Below, piece after piece: positions 26,607 to 35,431 of a DNA stretch of 64,000 nt. Below the pieces are notes generated by a model that worked only from the letters and a program-made list of their open reading frames with translations, was not told the origin of the DNA and made no database searches. Each line of letters starts with the position of its first letter. Within the stretch, counting starts at the first letter, position 1. Position numbers and translations under genes: made by a program. The DNA comes from Labrenzia sp. 011. GTDB taxonomy: Bacteria > Pseudomonadota > Alphaproteobacteria > Rhizobiales > Stappiaceae. The stretch is taken from NCBI RefSeq assembly GCF_003075075.1, contig NZ_QCYM01000011.1, forward strand, positions 62,001 through 126,000, read 5' to 3'.

Positions 26607-27884
26607 TCAGGCGCCGCTGCGCAGACGGGCCAGAATCTCCTCGGCCACATCCTGACGGACCTTGCCGAGTGCCTTCAGTTCCGTGGCCACCTTGTCGATT
26701 TCCTCGCCGACGGCACCGACCATCAGGGCGACGTTCTGGGCGTGCAGGGCCATGTGCCCCTTCTGGATGCCGGTGGTTGCCAGGGCCCGCATGGCGCCGA
26801 AGTTCTGGGCCAGGCCGACGGAAACGATGATGCGGGCCAGCTCGTCGGCGGTCTTGACGCCGAGGATCTTGAGATTGGCCTGTGCGGTCGGGTGGATCTT
26901 CGTGGCGCCGCCAATCAGTCCGACCGCCAGGGGCATTTCCAGAATGCCGACCAGATTGCCGTCGCCGTCCTTTTCCCAGCGGGTCATGGAGCGATACCAG
27001 CCGTCCTTTGCCGCATAGGCATGGGCGCCGGCCTCGATGGCGCGGGTATCGTTGCCCGTTGCCAGCACGACGGCACTGATGCCATTCATGATGCCCTTGT
27101 TGTGGGTGGCGGCCCGATAGGGATCGGCATCGGCGAAATAATAGGCGGAGAGCATGTCGTCGCGCACCTGTTCGCCGCCGATTTCCTCGACCGGCCAGAC
27201 CGCACGCACACGGGCCAGGCGTCGGTCGGCCAGATTGGTCAGGATACGCAGCAGGCTGCGGGCACCGGTCCATTCCTCAAGCTTCGGCGCAAGGGCCTCG
27301 GCCATGCTGTTGACGGCGTTGGCGCCCATGGCGTCGCGGGTGTCGACGATGATGTGGACCACGGTCATCGGGCCCTCGGCAGTCTCGATCACCCGGATTT
27401 CCAGGTCGCGGAAACCGCCGCCGAATTTCAGCAGCAGCGGATCGGTCTCGTCGCAGATCGCCTTGATTTCGCCCATGCGTTCAAGAACCTTCAGGCGGAC
27501 GTTCTCCGGGTCGCTGGCATCCAGAAGCTGGATCTGGGCGGCCATTACCGGGCCGCTGGTGGAGGTCCTGAAACCGCCGGTCGACCGGCAGCGCTTGGCT
27601 GAGTTGCAGACCGCGGCAACGACGGAGGATTCTTCGGTGGCCATGGGCACCAGCACATCCCGTCCGTCGACGGTGATGTTCGTGGCGATCCCGACCGGAA
27701 TGGACATGCTGGTGATGGCGTTTTCGACGAGACGGTCGGCCAGCTCGATCTGGCCGGAGGCCGCATCCGCGAGACATGCCACGGCTTCATTGTCCAGCTT
27801 CGCCTGACGCGCCACGGCCTGAAGCCGGGCGTCCGGTGCCATTTTGTGAAAGCCTTCAATTCGGGACGAGGTGACGTCGCTCAT
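26607..27884 (-). CDS. mvaA: Hydroxymethylglutaryl-CoA reductase, class II (degradative type)
   Basis: A 425-residue class II HMG-CoA reductase, close in length and sequence to Pseudomonas mevalonii MvaA, which oxidises mevalonate and CoA to HMG-CoA. Catalytic residues are conserved: E84 in PMATEESSVVAA, K263 in HNKGIMNGI, D279 in ATGNDT and H377 in KGHMALHAQN. It is the last gene of the dctP-dctQ-dctM-mvaA operon, 15 bases after dctM, so mevalonate catabolism is the likely role. No HMG-CoA lyase gene is in the window. Confidence 0.95.
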   Translation of the reverse strand: MSDVTSSRIEGFHKMAPDARLQAVARQAKLDNEAVACLADAASGQIELADRLVENAITSMSIPVGIATNITVDGRDVLVPMATEESSVVAAVCNSAKRCRSTGGFRTSTSGPVMAAQIQLLDASDPENVRLKVLERMGEIKAICDETDPLLLKFGGGFRDLEIRVIETAEGPMTVVHIIVDTRDAMGANAVNSMAEALAPKLEEWTGARSLLRILTNLADRRLARVRAVWPVEEIGGEQVRDDMLSAYYFADADPYRAATHNKGIMNGISAVVLATGNDTRAIEAGAHAYAAKDGWYRSMTRWEKDGDGNLVGILEMPLAVGLIGGATKIHPTAQANLKILGVKTADELARIIVSVGLAQNFGAMRALATTGIQKGHMALHAQNVALMVGAVGEEIDKVATELKALGKVRQDVAEEILARLRSGA

Positions 27885-27899
27885 CGGATGTCCTGCATG

Positions 27900-29213
27900 T
27901 TAGTTGATCATGGAATTGGGGAGCCACAACACCAGCTGCGGGAAAAGCGCGCAGATGAAGATGCCGAGGGCCTGGAGAAGGATGAAGGGGATGATGGCAC
28001 GGTAGACGGTGCCCATGCCGATTCCGGCCGGAAGAACGCCTTTCATGTAGAAGAGCGTGTAGCCGAAGGGCGGCGAGATATAGGCCATCTGGGCGGAGAC
28101 CAGGAAAAGGATACCGAACCAGAGCCGGTCGAAATCCAGGAAGTCGATCACCGGCAGAAAGACGGGGACGCACAACAGGATGATGCCGATTTCGTCCAGG
28201 AACATGCCCAGCAGGAAGAGAATCGCCAGCATCACCGCCAGAACGACCCAGCGGTTGGTGTCCAGATTCTGAATGAAGTCCAGCAGGAAGTCGGCGCCGC
28301 CGGTTCCGGTGAAGATCGCCACGAAGGCTCTCGCGCCGATGGTGATCCACAGGATCATGGCGGTGACCTTGACCACGTCGAGACCGACGCCCGAGATGAG
28401 TTCCCAGCCCAGACGCCGCTCGACGAGGGCCGACAGAAAGGCCAGGAATACGCCCACCGCAGCAGCCTCGGTCGGGGTGGCGATGCCCATGTAGATGGTG
28501 CCGAGGACACCGACGATGATCAGCAGCGGCAGCACGAGGGATTTCAGCGAGGCGATGCGCTCGTCCCATGTGGCGGCCTCGCTGGCGTCGGGGCGCGGCG
28601 CAACGGACGGGTTGAGAGCCGCGCGCAGGACGATGTAGCCGATGTAGAGCGAGGCCAGCAGCAGGCCGGGAATGACCCCGGCAATGAACATCTGGCCGAT
28701 CGAGGCCTGGGCGGTCACCGCATAGACGATGGTGATGACCGACGGGGGAATCAGGATGCCGAGCGTTCCGCCGGCGCAGATGGTGCCGATCGCCAGCTCC
28801 GGGCTGTACTTGCGCTTCAGCATGGAGGGCAGGGCCAGCATGCCCATGGCGGCAACCGCGGCGCCGACAATGCCGGTCATCGCGGCGATGATCGTGCAGA
28901 TGATGATCGTGCCGACCGCGAGACCGCCCGGAAGGCGGCGCGACCACAGTTCCATTGCCCGGTAGAGGCTCTCGATGACCCCGGAGCGCTGCAGCGTGCT
29001 GGCCATCATGACGTAGAGCGGAATTGCGAGCAGCGCTTCCGACGTCATGGTGGAATAGAGATTGAGAATCGTCACCGACAGGGCGGCGGAGCCCCAAAGA
29101 AGCAGGGTGAAGAGCAGGGCAAGGGCGCCGAGCGTGAAGGCAAGCGGCACGCCGGTCAGCAACAGGCCGACAAGGCTTGCGAACATGATGGCGAGGACGA
29201 ATTCGGAACTCAT
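27900..29213 (-). CDS. dctM: TRAP transporter large permease DctM
   Basis: A 437-residue membrane subunit (about 12 hydrophobic helices) of a TRAP (DctPQM-type) transporter. Family stretches include FLLGMFLDEIGIILL and a LIPPSVITIVYA segment near residue 145. It works with DctQ and the periplasmic DctP and is driven by an ion gradient. Its start overlaps the dctQ stop by 4 bases (ATGA). It is in one operon with HMG-CoA reductase, so mevalonate is the best substrate guess. Confidence 0.95.
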   Translation of the reverse strand: MSSEFVLAIMFASLVGLLLTGVPLAFTLGALALLFTLLLWGSAALSVTILNLYSTMTSEALLAIPLYVMMASTLQRSGVIESLYRAMELWSRRLPGGLAVGTIIICTIIAAMTGIVGAAVAAMGMLALPSMLKRKYSPELAIGTICAGGTLGILIPPSVITIVYAVTAQASIGQMFIAGVIPGLLLASLYIGYIVLRAALNPSVAPRPDASEAATWDERIASLKSLVLPLLIIVGVLGTIYMGIATPTEAAAVGVFLAFLSALVERRLGWELISGVGLDVVKVTAMILWITIGARAFVAIFTGTGGADFLLDFIQNLDTNRWVVLAVMLAILFLLGMFLDEIGIILLCVPVFLPVIDFLDFDRLWFGILFLVSAQMAYISPPFGYTLFYMKGVLPAGIGMGTVYRAIIPFILLQALGIFICALFPQLVLWLPNSMIN

Positions 29214-29716
29214 GCGTCCGCTCCGATCTCAGGCGCGGGAAGAAACAGGACACGGACGGTTTCGGCGAACGCCTGGGCGAAAAGCATGGCAAAGGAGAAG
29301 GGCACGACGAATTTCAGCCACCAGACCGGCGGGTTCCATGCCGAAAAACTGGTTTCGCCCATGCCATAGGAGTTGACGGCCAGCGGCCAGCTCACCACGG
29401 CAAAGACGCCCGCGAAGATGGCGATGACAAGATAGGAGAACACCTCGGCGGCAACCTTAGGGCCGCCATGCAGCTTCTCGCTGAAGATATCGACCGCGAC
29501 ATGGCCCTTGAGATGCAGCAGGTAGGGGCCCGCGAGCAAAAAGTGCGGCCCGAAGACAAGCGTGCTTGCTTCCATTGCCCAGACCGTCGGGGCGTTGAAC
29601 GCGTAACGGGCAACGACCTCGAAGAGCAGCATCGGGACCACCGCGAAGATAAGGGCGGCGGCTGCGATGAAAAGCACCCGGTTGATAGCCGTGATGAGCG
29701 AACAGATCTGTGTCAT
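29210..29716 (-). CDS. dctQ: TRAP transporter small permease DctQ
   Basis: A 168-residue four-helix TRAP small subunit, containing the VVARYAFNAPTVWAMEAST segment that typifies the family (N and W positions). The start is the ATG giving MTQICSLITAI; the frame extends 18 codons upstream without a family match. It overlaps dctM by 4 bases. Confidence 0.92.
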   Translation of the reverse strand: MTQICSLITAINRVLFIAAAALIFAVVPMLLFEVVARYAFNAPTVWAMEASTLVFGPHFLLAGPYLLHLKGHVAVDIFSEKLHGGPKVAAEVFSYLVIAIFAGVFAVVSWPLAVNSYGMGETSFSAWNPPVWWLKFVVPFSFAMLFAQAFAETVRVLFLPAPEIGADA

Positions 29717-29797
29717 GTAGCTGCCGAGGCAAGATGAAATGGCAACCGAACGGCGACCGGTGCGGGGCACCGGTCGCCGTCCAGCGGGAGGAAGCTC

Positions 29798-30838
29798 TTA
29801 TAGCAGGCCGAGAGCCTTCATGAAGGCAATCTGGCTTTCAAGGACCCGGTTGGCAAGGTCATCGCCTTTGGTCGCCTTTTTCCAGGACTCGACGGCATCG
29901 GCACGATGGCTGGCAATGTCCGCTTCATCCAGGTAGATCACTTCAACGCCATTTTCCTTGTACTTTTCGAGTACCTCGGCGTTCTGCGTGATGATGCGCT
30001 GGCGCAGGGAGCCGGAGATTTCACGTGCGGCGACCGCCAGAGCTGCCTTGTAGGAGTCCGGCAGGGCCTCATAGGCTGCCTTGTTGGCAACATAGCTTGT
30101 GGCCGTTGTCGGCTGGTGCACACCCGGAAGGATGATGAATTTGGCGACTTCCGCCAGACCTGCCTCGTAGTTGGCCGTCAGGTCGCCCCGGTCGGCAAAG
30201 TCGATGAGGCCCTTTTCGAGCGCCGTGTAGATCTCGCCTGTCGCCATCGGCGTGACCGCGACACCCATGTCACCCATTACCGCCGAGGCAAGGCCGACGA
30301 ACCGGCCCTTCTTGTCGGCCATCTCGGCAATGGTTTCCATCTTCACGGTCGAATGGATCGGCTCCTCGCCGTAAACGGTGGGGGCGATGTAGAAGAGACC
30401 CGCCTTGTCGTAGGCTTCGCGCGCAAGGTCCAGTCCGCCGAGCTCGTAGAACCAGGCTTCGTACTGGTCGGGGTCCGGAAAGCCGAAGGGAATGGACGAG
30501 GTGAAGGCGAAGGCCGGGATCTTGCCGGCTTCGTAACCGTCATAGGTTTTCATCAACTCGAAGGCGCCGGCGCGAACCGCATCGAATGCCTGGTTCGCCG
30601 GGACGAGCTGTCCGGCCGAAAACAGCTTGATGTCGAACTTGCCGTCGGTCAGTTCGCTGACGCGCTCGACGAATTTCTTTTCATATTCGAACGGGGTCGT
30701 GCCTGCATCCCACAGGGCCTGCATGCGCCATTCAACGGCTTCCTGAGCCTGAACCGTGGCCGGTACAGTCAGTGCCGCCAATGCCGCCACGCCAAGGGCC
30801 GCGCCCGCAAGAAGTCCGCGTCTATTCAATCCTGTCAT
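29798..30838 (-). CDS. dctP: TRAP transporter solute-binding protein DctP
   Basis: A 346-residue periplasmic binding protein of the DctP family. The N-terminal signal (about 1-30) contains an RRGLLAG twin-arginine-like motif followed by a hydrophobic stretch, so Sec or Tat export is possible. Typical TRAP-SBP features include VSELTDGKFDIKLFSAGQLV and the carboxylate-binding region around residues 150-210. It is first in the operon with dctQM and HMG-CoA reductase. AGGAAACC precedes the ATG. Confidence 0.93.
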   Translation of the reverse strand: MTGLNRRGLLAGAALGVAALAALTVPATVQAQEAVEWRMQALWDAGTTPFEYEKKFVERVSELTDGKFDIKLFSAGQLVPANQAFDAVRAGAFELMKTYDGYEAGKIPAFAFTSSIPFGFPDPDQYEAWFYELGGLDLAREAYDKAGLFYIAPTVYGEEPIHSTVKMETIAEMADKKGRFVGLASAVMGDMGVAVTPMATGEIYTALEKGLIDFADRGDLTANYEAGLAEVAKFIILPGVHQPTTATSYVANKAAYEALPDSYKAALAVAAREISGSLRQRIITQNAEVLEKYKENGVEVIYLDEADIASHRADAVESWKKATKGDDLANRVLESQIAFMKALGLL

Positions 30839-30901
30839 GGTTTCCTCCCTAGGAAGCTGTCGCTTTCTGGTTTAATGGTCGTGACTGTCATAAAAAATTT
30901 T

Positions 30902-30969
30902 GGGACAATCAAGGGACGGATAGCGGCAAAAATGAGGTCACTGTCCCAGTCCGATAGCAGGGACAATCA
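30902..30969. promoter_or_regulatory. Repeated GGGACAATCA sites between dctP and mocR
   Basis: GGGACAATCA occurs exactly at 30902-30911 and 30960-30969 (58 bp apart). A related GGGACGGATA lies at 30913-30922 and an inverted GTCCC at 30943-30947. The last copy ends two bases before the mocR ATG. MocR-type regulators bind spaced direct repeats, so these are candidate operators for the divergent promoters. Confidence 0.55.
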
Positions 30970-30971
30970 CC

Positions 30972-32378
30972 ATGAGCGATGGCAGCCGGCGCCTTTCCCG
31001 TGTCGACCAGATCGTTGAAAAAGTTGCGCTGATGCTGGAGGCCGGAGCTTACAAGACTTTCGAACGGCTGCCATCCATCCGTCAGGCAGCGCGCGAGAAC
31101 GGCGTTTCCAAAAACACCATGGCCGAAGCCTACGACCGGCTTGTCGCCCGCGGGCTTCTCGAAGCGCGGGCCGGGTCCGGCTATTATATGTCCCAGATCA
31201 GGGTTTCTGCACCCGCGTCTCCGGCGCCCCATGTCGCGGCTGCGGTCGACGGGGTCTCCCTGCTGCGCGAACAGCTTGAAAAGCATTACGAGGTGCGCCC
31301 GGGGGACGGGCGCCCGCCGCCCTTCTGGATGGAAGGATCGGAACTGAGGCGCCATTTCGCCAATGCCAAGGCGCCCTATCCGGAAGCCATTCAATTCGGC
31401 TACGGCAGTTGCTGGGGGTACGGTCCGCTGCGCGACCGTCTGCGGGTACAGCTTCTGGAACGCTCGATCCCCGTTCAGCCGGACGGCCTGCTTCTGACGC
31501 ATGGAGTCAATCACGGGCTGGACCTGATCATCCGTCACCTGACCGAGCCGGGCGATACGGTCTTTGTCGACGAGCCCGGGTATTACCCGCTGTTCTCCAA
31601 GCTGACCTTCGCCAAGGTCGAGATTGTCGGTATCCGCCGCGACCGGGACGGGCCGGATCTGGAGGATCTTACAGCGAAGCTGGCGCTGCACCGTCCCAAG
31701 ATGTTCGTCACACAGTCCCACGGCCACAATCCGACCGGCGGGTCCCTGTCGCCATCGCGGTCCTTCGGGCTGATGCAGCTCGCGGAGCGCTGGGGTTTCC
31801 TGCTGGTGGAAAATGATGCGCTGGCCGACATTCTTCCGTCCACGCTGCCGCGGCTGGCCGCCCTCGACCAGTTGAACCGTGTGCTTTATCTCGGCTCCTT
31901 CTCCAAGACGCTGTCGGCCAGTCTGAGATGCGGCTATGTGGCCGGAGCACCCGAGGTTATTCGTCGTCTGGCGGACATCAAGATGGTCACCCTGGTCAAT
32001 TCCTCCGAACATGTCGAACGGTTCGTCTTCAACCTGATACAGGCGGGACACTATCTGCGCCACCTGAGACGCCTCAGGGGCCGGGTGGAGGAGGCCTGCA
32101 AGGCCACCTTCGGAGAGATGGAGAAACTCGGTCTCTCTCTCATGGAGAGCTCCATTCCCGGCTTCTATCTCTGGGTGGAGTTTCCCGAGCATGTCGACGA
32201 GGAGGAGCTGTGCGCGCAGGCGAGCCGCCGGAGTATCTTCATTTCGCCGGGATCGGTCTTCTATCCGAACCGGAAAAGCCGTGGGCGCGCGGCCATGCGC
32301 GTCAATGTGGCCCATGGGACGGATCCGAGATTCATCGCGTTTCTGCAGGAGTATCTGGGCAGGGCGGAAGCGCGGTGA
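30972..32378 (+). CDS. MocR-type PLP-dependent transcriptional regulator
   Basis: A 468-residue fusion of a GntR winged helix (about 5-78, QAARENGVSKNTMAEAYDRLVARG) and a class I aminotransferase-like domain (about 100-465). The PLP lysine is K312 in GSFSKTLSASLRCGY; DEPGYYP and a QSHGHNPTGG loop support the fold. It is divergent from the TRAP/HMG-CoA reductase operon, so it probably controls it. The effector is unknown; many MocR proteins sense amino acids or amines, which does not obviously match mevalonate. Confidence 0.9.
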   Translation: MSDGSRRLSRVDQIVEKVALMLEAGAYKTFERLPSIRQAARENGVSKNTMAEAYDRLVARGLLEARAGSGYYMSQIRVSAPASPAPHVAAAVDGVSLLREQLEKHYEVRPGDGRPPPFWMEGSELRRHFANAKAPYPEAIQFGYGSCWGYGPLRDRLRVQLLERSIPVQPDGLLLTHGVNHGLDLIIRHLTEPGDTVFVDEPGYYPLFSKLTFAKVEIVGIRRDRDGPDLEDLTAKLALHRPKMFVTQSHGHNPTGGSLSPSRSFGLMQLAERWGFLLVENDALADILPSTLPRLAALDQLNRVLYLGSFSKTLSASLRCGYVAGAPEVIRRLADIKMVTLVNSSEHVERFVFNLIQAGHYLRHLRRLRGRVEEACKATFGEMEKLGLSLMESSIPGFYLWVEFPEHVDEEELCAQASRRSIFISPGSVFYPNRKSRGRAAMRVNVAHGTDPRFIAFLQEYLGRAEAR

Positions 32379-32834
32379 CGTCCGGGCCGGCTGGCCGATC
32401 CGCACAAATGAAAAGGGCCGGCGTGGCGCCGGCCCTTCAGTTGCCCTGATGTTTGACTCGCTAAAATCTGGTTGGCCGACGAAAACCACGGGGGGCTGGG
32501 GGGCTAATGCATTCCGCAGCTTCCACTGACCATACCCATCAGGGTATGAAGCTAATATGGTAAGTCAAAATGGCTGGCCAAGGGCTGGATTGCGGCAAAA
32601 ACATGGAAATATGGGCGTTCTTTCTGGGCAAGGTTCCGTTACGTCCGTTTTTGCCGTTCTCCTCAGGAAATTGCCTGTCAAATCTGACAATATCGCGGCC
32701 TGAGCGGGCGATGCGGGATTTGCGGACTTGCCTTCCGGACAAAAGCCGACGCATCATGACAGGCAGGTGACAGGAGACCCTTGCCGGGACGACAGTCCCG
32801 GCCGTTGCGGAACCGCAAACGGAATGGAGGCGGA
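32379..32834. other. 456-base intergenic region before DUF2794 gene
   Basis: Holds the mocR hairpin (32412-32438) and a perfect dyad CATACCC-ATCA-GGGTATG at 32531-32548 in an AT-richer stretch. No frame looks like a gene. The dyad may be an operator for a nearby promoter; no gene could be assigned to it. Confidence 0.5.
32412..32438 (+). terminator. Hairpin terminator after mocR
   Basis: AAGGGCCGGC and GCCGGCCCTT form a 10-bp, very GC-rich stem with a 5-base loop, 34 bases after the mocR stop. The A-run on the left and lack of a clear U-run on the right leave the direction uncertain. Confidence 0.55.
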
Positions 32835-33224
32835 ATGAGCGAAGCCGATGACAGCGCGTTTCATCGCGGTGCGGGTGGCAACCCGTCGCCGCAAGGCCAG
32901 CCGGCTCCCCCTCCCAAACCCGTCGTCGCCTTCAACCGGCGCGAACTCGATACGATCCTCAGGTTGTATGGGCGCATGGTCGCGGACGGTGAGTGGCGGG
33001 ACTATGCCATCGACCTGCTCAAGGACAGGGCTGTTTTCTCCGTGTTCCGGCGCTCTTCCGAGATGCCGCTCTACCGGATCGAAAAGGATCCGAAGCTGGC
33101 CAGACGCCAGGGCGCCTTTTCGGTTGTCGCCACGGGCGGCGTTGTCCTCAAGCGCGGCCATGAGCTCGCGCAGGTTCTCAAGGTCCTCGAGAAGAAGAAA
33201 CACCTGCGGCTGGTAGGGATCTGA
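32835..33224 (+). CDS. DUF2794 domain protein
   Basis: A 129-residue protein matching the DUF2794 family, common and largely restricted to Alphaproteobacteria. The conserved core is FNRRELDTILRLYGRMVADG, WRDYAIDLLKDRAVFSVFRR and PLYRIEKDPKLAR. Function unknown. The N-terminal 35 residues are Pro/Gln-rich and probably disordered. The start is the ATG after GGAGGCGG. It ends 24 bases before the convergent autotransporter. Confidence 0.88.
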   Translation: MSEADDSAFHRGAGGNPSPQGQPAPPPKPVVAFNRRELDTILRLYGRMVADGEWRDYAIDLLKDRAVFSVFRRSSEMPLYRIEKDPKLARRQGAFSVVATGGVVLKRGHELAQVLKVLEKKKHLRLVGI

Positions 33225-33248
33225 AACGGCCGCAACCGCGGGCCGGGA

Positions 33249-35282
33249 TCAGAACCGGAGCGACAGCTTGAAGCCGAGCACGTGGCTTTGGGCGTTCTCG
33301 CGGTAGGCGCCTGAATAGCCCAGAGAGCTGCTGAGGCCGGTGTCCTTGAAATCGAGTTCCATCCCGGCGCCGAGCATGCCGATGTCCCGGCCGAGCTCGG
33401 CCGTGGATCCGGTCAGCTGGGATCCGAGCAGCTGGACTTCGCGGGTATATTCGTCCGGTCCGATTGCGCGGGCATAGGCGATATCGAGCCGGGCGTGAAG
33501 CGTGGCGAAGCCGAAGTCGGCGGCATGGGGGCGCATGTTGAGCCCTACTCCGGCTGTCGACCCGGTGACGTTGTCGGCCGAGGCGGACAGATCAAACACG
33601 CCGGCGCCGCTCTCGGTGTAGGAACCCATCCACTGGTGAACGAGGCGGCCGTGCAGATAGGGCCTGAGCGCACCGGCGCGGGTTTCGAAGCTGGACCCGG
33701 CCCTTGCCGCCAGCCAGCCGCCGAAATCGGTGCTTTCGCTGCTGGCGCTCAGGCCGGAACCTCCCAGGACGGTTCCGTTCGTTCCGGCGATGTCCTTGCG
33801 CGTCTGATGGGTGCGGAAGGCGCTGAAGCCGGCGGCGGCGTCGGCAAACAGTCTTTCGTCGTCATAGGCGCCGAAGACTGCCAGATGGTATCCGGTCACG
33901 TCAGCCCGGTTGCTGCCCGCTTCGACCCGGGAGCCTGTAAATCCGAGCGCGGCGCCGAGCGAGCCGGTGCCGGTCCGCAGCAGCTCCATGCTGGCGAGGG
34001 CACCGCCCGACCAGGATGTGGCGCCGCCTTGCGACCCGCTTCCCGAAATCCGGCTGTCGGCGACGATCGGTTGAATCACGATTCTTTTTTCCAGCGGCTG
34101 TGCCGGGTGCGCGCCATGGGTGGAGATCAGAATGTCGTCGCCGGTAGCGCGGCCCGAAAGATCCTGACCGCGGCGGGTCAGGTCAATGATCCGGTCGAGA
34201 ATATCCGCCTGGGCCCAGACGTTCTGGGCGGGAAAGGATGCCGTCTCTGCCTGTCCGGTGGCAACCAGGTTGCCGATGTTGAGCAGGCCCCATCCGTAGA
34301 CCGTGTCGATGCCTTCGGCACCGATGTCGGTCGAAGTTTGAAGGACAAGATCGGCCAGATCGGTTGCCGAGGCATTCGGATACATTTCCCGGGCAATGGC
34401 CAGGGCTCCGGTCACATGGGGGGCGGCCATCGAGGTGCCGGAATACCGGACATAGCCTCCGTCGTTGGAGGTGGAATAGATCCCGTCCGCGTCTTCATCG
34501 TCTCCGCCACCCGGGGCGGCGAGGCACCAAGTGGCGGCCACGCCGCACCAGTTGGCATAATCGGTGATCGTGCCATCGCGACCGACCGCGGTCACCGCCA
34601 GCCAGCTGGAGGTCAGCTCGGAAAAATAGAGCGGCAGTTGCGCTTCCAGGCCGGGATTGCTTTCGCCATCGTTGCCGGTGGCCCAGACGAGGACCGCACG
34701 GCGATTGGCCGCATTCCGGAAGGCGCCCAGCTGTTCCGGCATGTTTTCCAGAACGTAGGCCCTGCCTTCTTCGATATCCTCCTCGTCTTCCGGGTCGATG
34801 GATTCGCTACCCCAGGAGTTGTTGAAGAATTCGATGCCCCTTGCGAGACCGTAGTCGTAGACCCGCGGAACGGAGATCTCCAGCTCATCGTCCTCGGCAC
34901 CGCCGTCCTCGTCGAATATGGTGAGTGCGGTGAGTTGCGCGTCCGGAGCAACACCCATCATGCCGATGCCGATGCCGTTGCTGGCCGCGCCGATGATGCC
35001 GGAGACATGTGTGCCATGGCCGTTCAGGTCATCGGTGACGGGGGCAAGCGTGTTTCCGTCCAGGGAATAGCCGCTGAGGTTCGGTGCAAGATCGGGATGA
35101 TCGGCCGTGATGCCGGTGTCGACTATGCCGATATTGACATTCAGACCCGTGTAGCCGGCCTGATATGCTGCATCGGCATGGATCAGGGCGAGGCCATACT
35201 GACTGGAAAACTCGTCCGCGAGCGCGGCTGCGGGAAACAGGCTGGCGGCAACCGAGACAGAGCGAAACAGGACCTTGCGCAT
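33249..35282 (-). CDS. Subtilisin-like (S8) serine protease autotransporter
   Basis: A 677-residue secreted protease: signal peptide (about 1-22), S8 peptidase (about 28-340) with the full triad D55 in VDTGI, H89 in HGTHVSG and Ser in SGTSMAAPHVTG, a linker, and a C-terminal autotransporter barrel (about 400-677) ending in Phe (KLSLRF), the usual outer-membrane signal. The cleaved passenger may be released or stay on the surface. The start is the ATG (MRKVLFRS). Acidic insertions (EDDELE, DPEDEED) lie in the catalytic domain. Confidence 0.92.
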   Translation of the reverse strand: MRKVLFRSVSVAASLFPAAALADEFSSQYGLALIHADAAYQAGYTGLNVNIGIVDTGITADHPDLAPNLSGYSLDGNTLAPVTDDLNGHGTHVSGIIGAASNGIGIGMMGVAPDAQLTALTIFDEDGGAEDDELEISVPRVYDYGLARGIEFFNNSWGSESIDPEDEEDIEEGRAYVLENMPEQLGAFRNAANRRAVLVWATGNDGESNPGLEAQLPLYFSELTSSWLAVTAVGRDGTITDYANWCGVAATWCLAAPGGGDDEDADGIYSTSNDGGYVRYSGTSMAAPHVTGALAIAREMYPNASATDLADLVLQTSTDIGAEGIDTVYGWGLLNIGNLVATGQAETASFPAQNVWAQADILDRIIDLTRRGQDLSGRATGDDILISTHGAHPAQPLEKRIVIQPIVADSRISGSGSQGGATSWSGGALASMELLRTGTGSLGAALGFTGSRVEAGSNRADVTGYHLAVFGAYDDERLFADAAAGFSAFRTHQTRKDIAGTNGTVLGGSGLSASSESTDFGGWLAARAGSSFETRAGALRPYLHGRLVHQWMGSYTESGAGVFDLSASADNVTGSTAGVGLNMRPHAADFGFATLHARLDIAYARAIGPDEYTREVQLLGSQLTGSTAELGRDIGMLGAGMELDFKDTGLSSSLGYSGAYRENAQSHVLGFKLSLRF

Positions 35283-35376
35283 CGACAATCCGTAAAAATG
35301 ACAGGATAAATTCTGCGGGAAGGATGCTAACCAGAAATTGTCTAATCAGTCAAAGCAGCTTTTCGTACATATGTAA

Positions 35377-35402
35377 AAAGGCCCGGCGGATGCCGGGCCT
35401 TT
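35377..35402 (-). terminator. Rho-independent terminator of the Bax-inhibitor-1 gene
   Basis: AAAGGCCCGGC and GCCGGGCCTTT form an 11-bp stem with a 4-base loop. Read on the minus strand it is followed by a T-run, 30 bases past the stop of the YccA-like gene. Confidence 0.75.
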
Positions 35403-35431
35403 CAGAGGCTTGGTCTGACGCGTCAGTCGGA

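Noticed and set aside
27846-29369. 507-codon frame opposite dctM
   Set aside because: Antisense of a permease; no ribosome binding site or domain.
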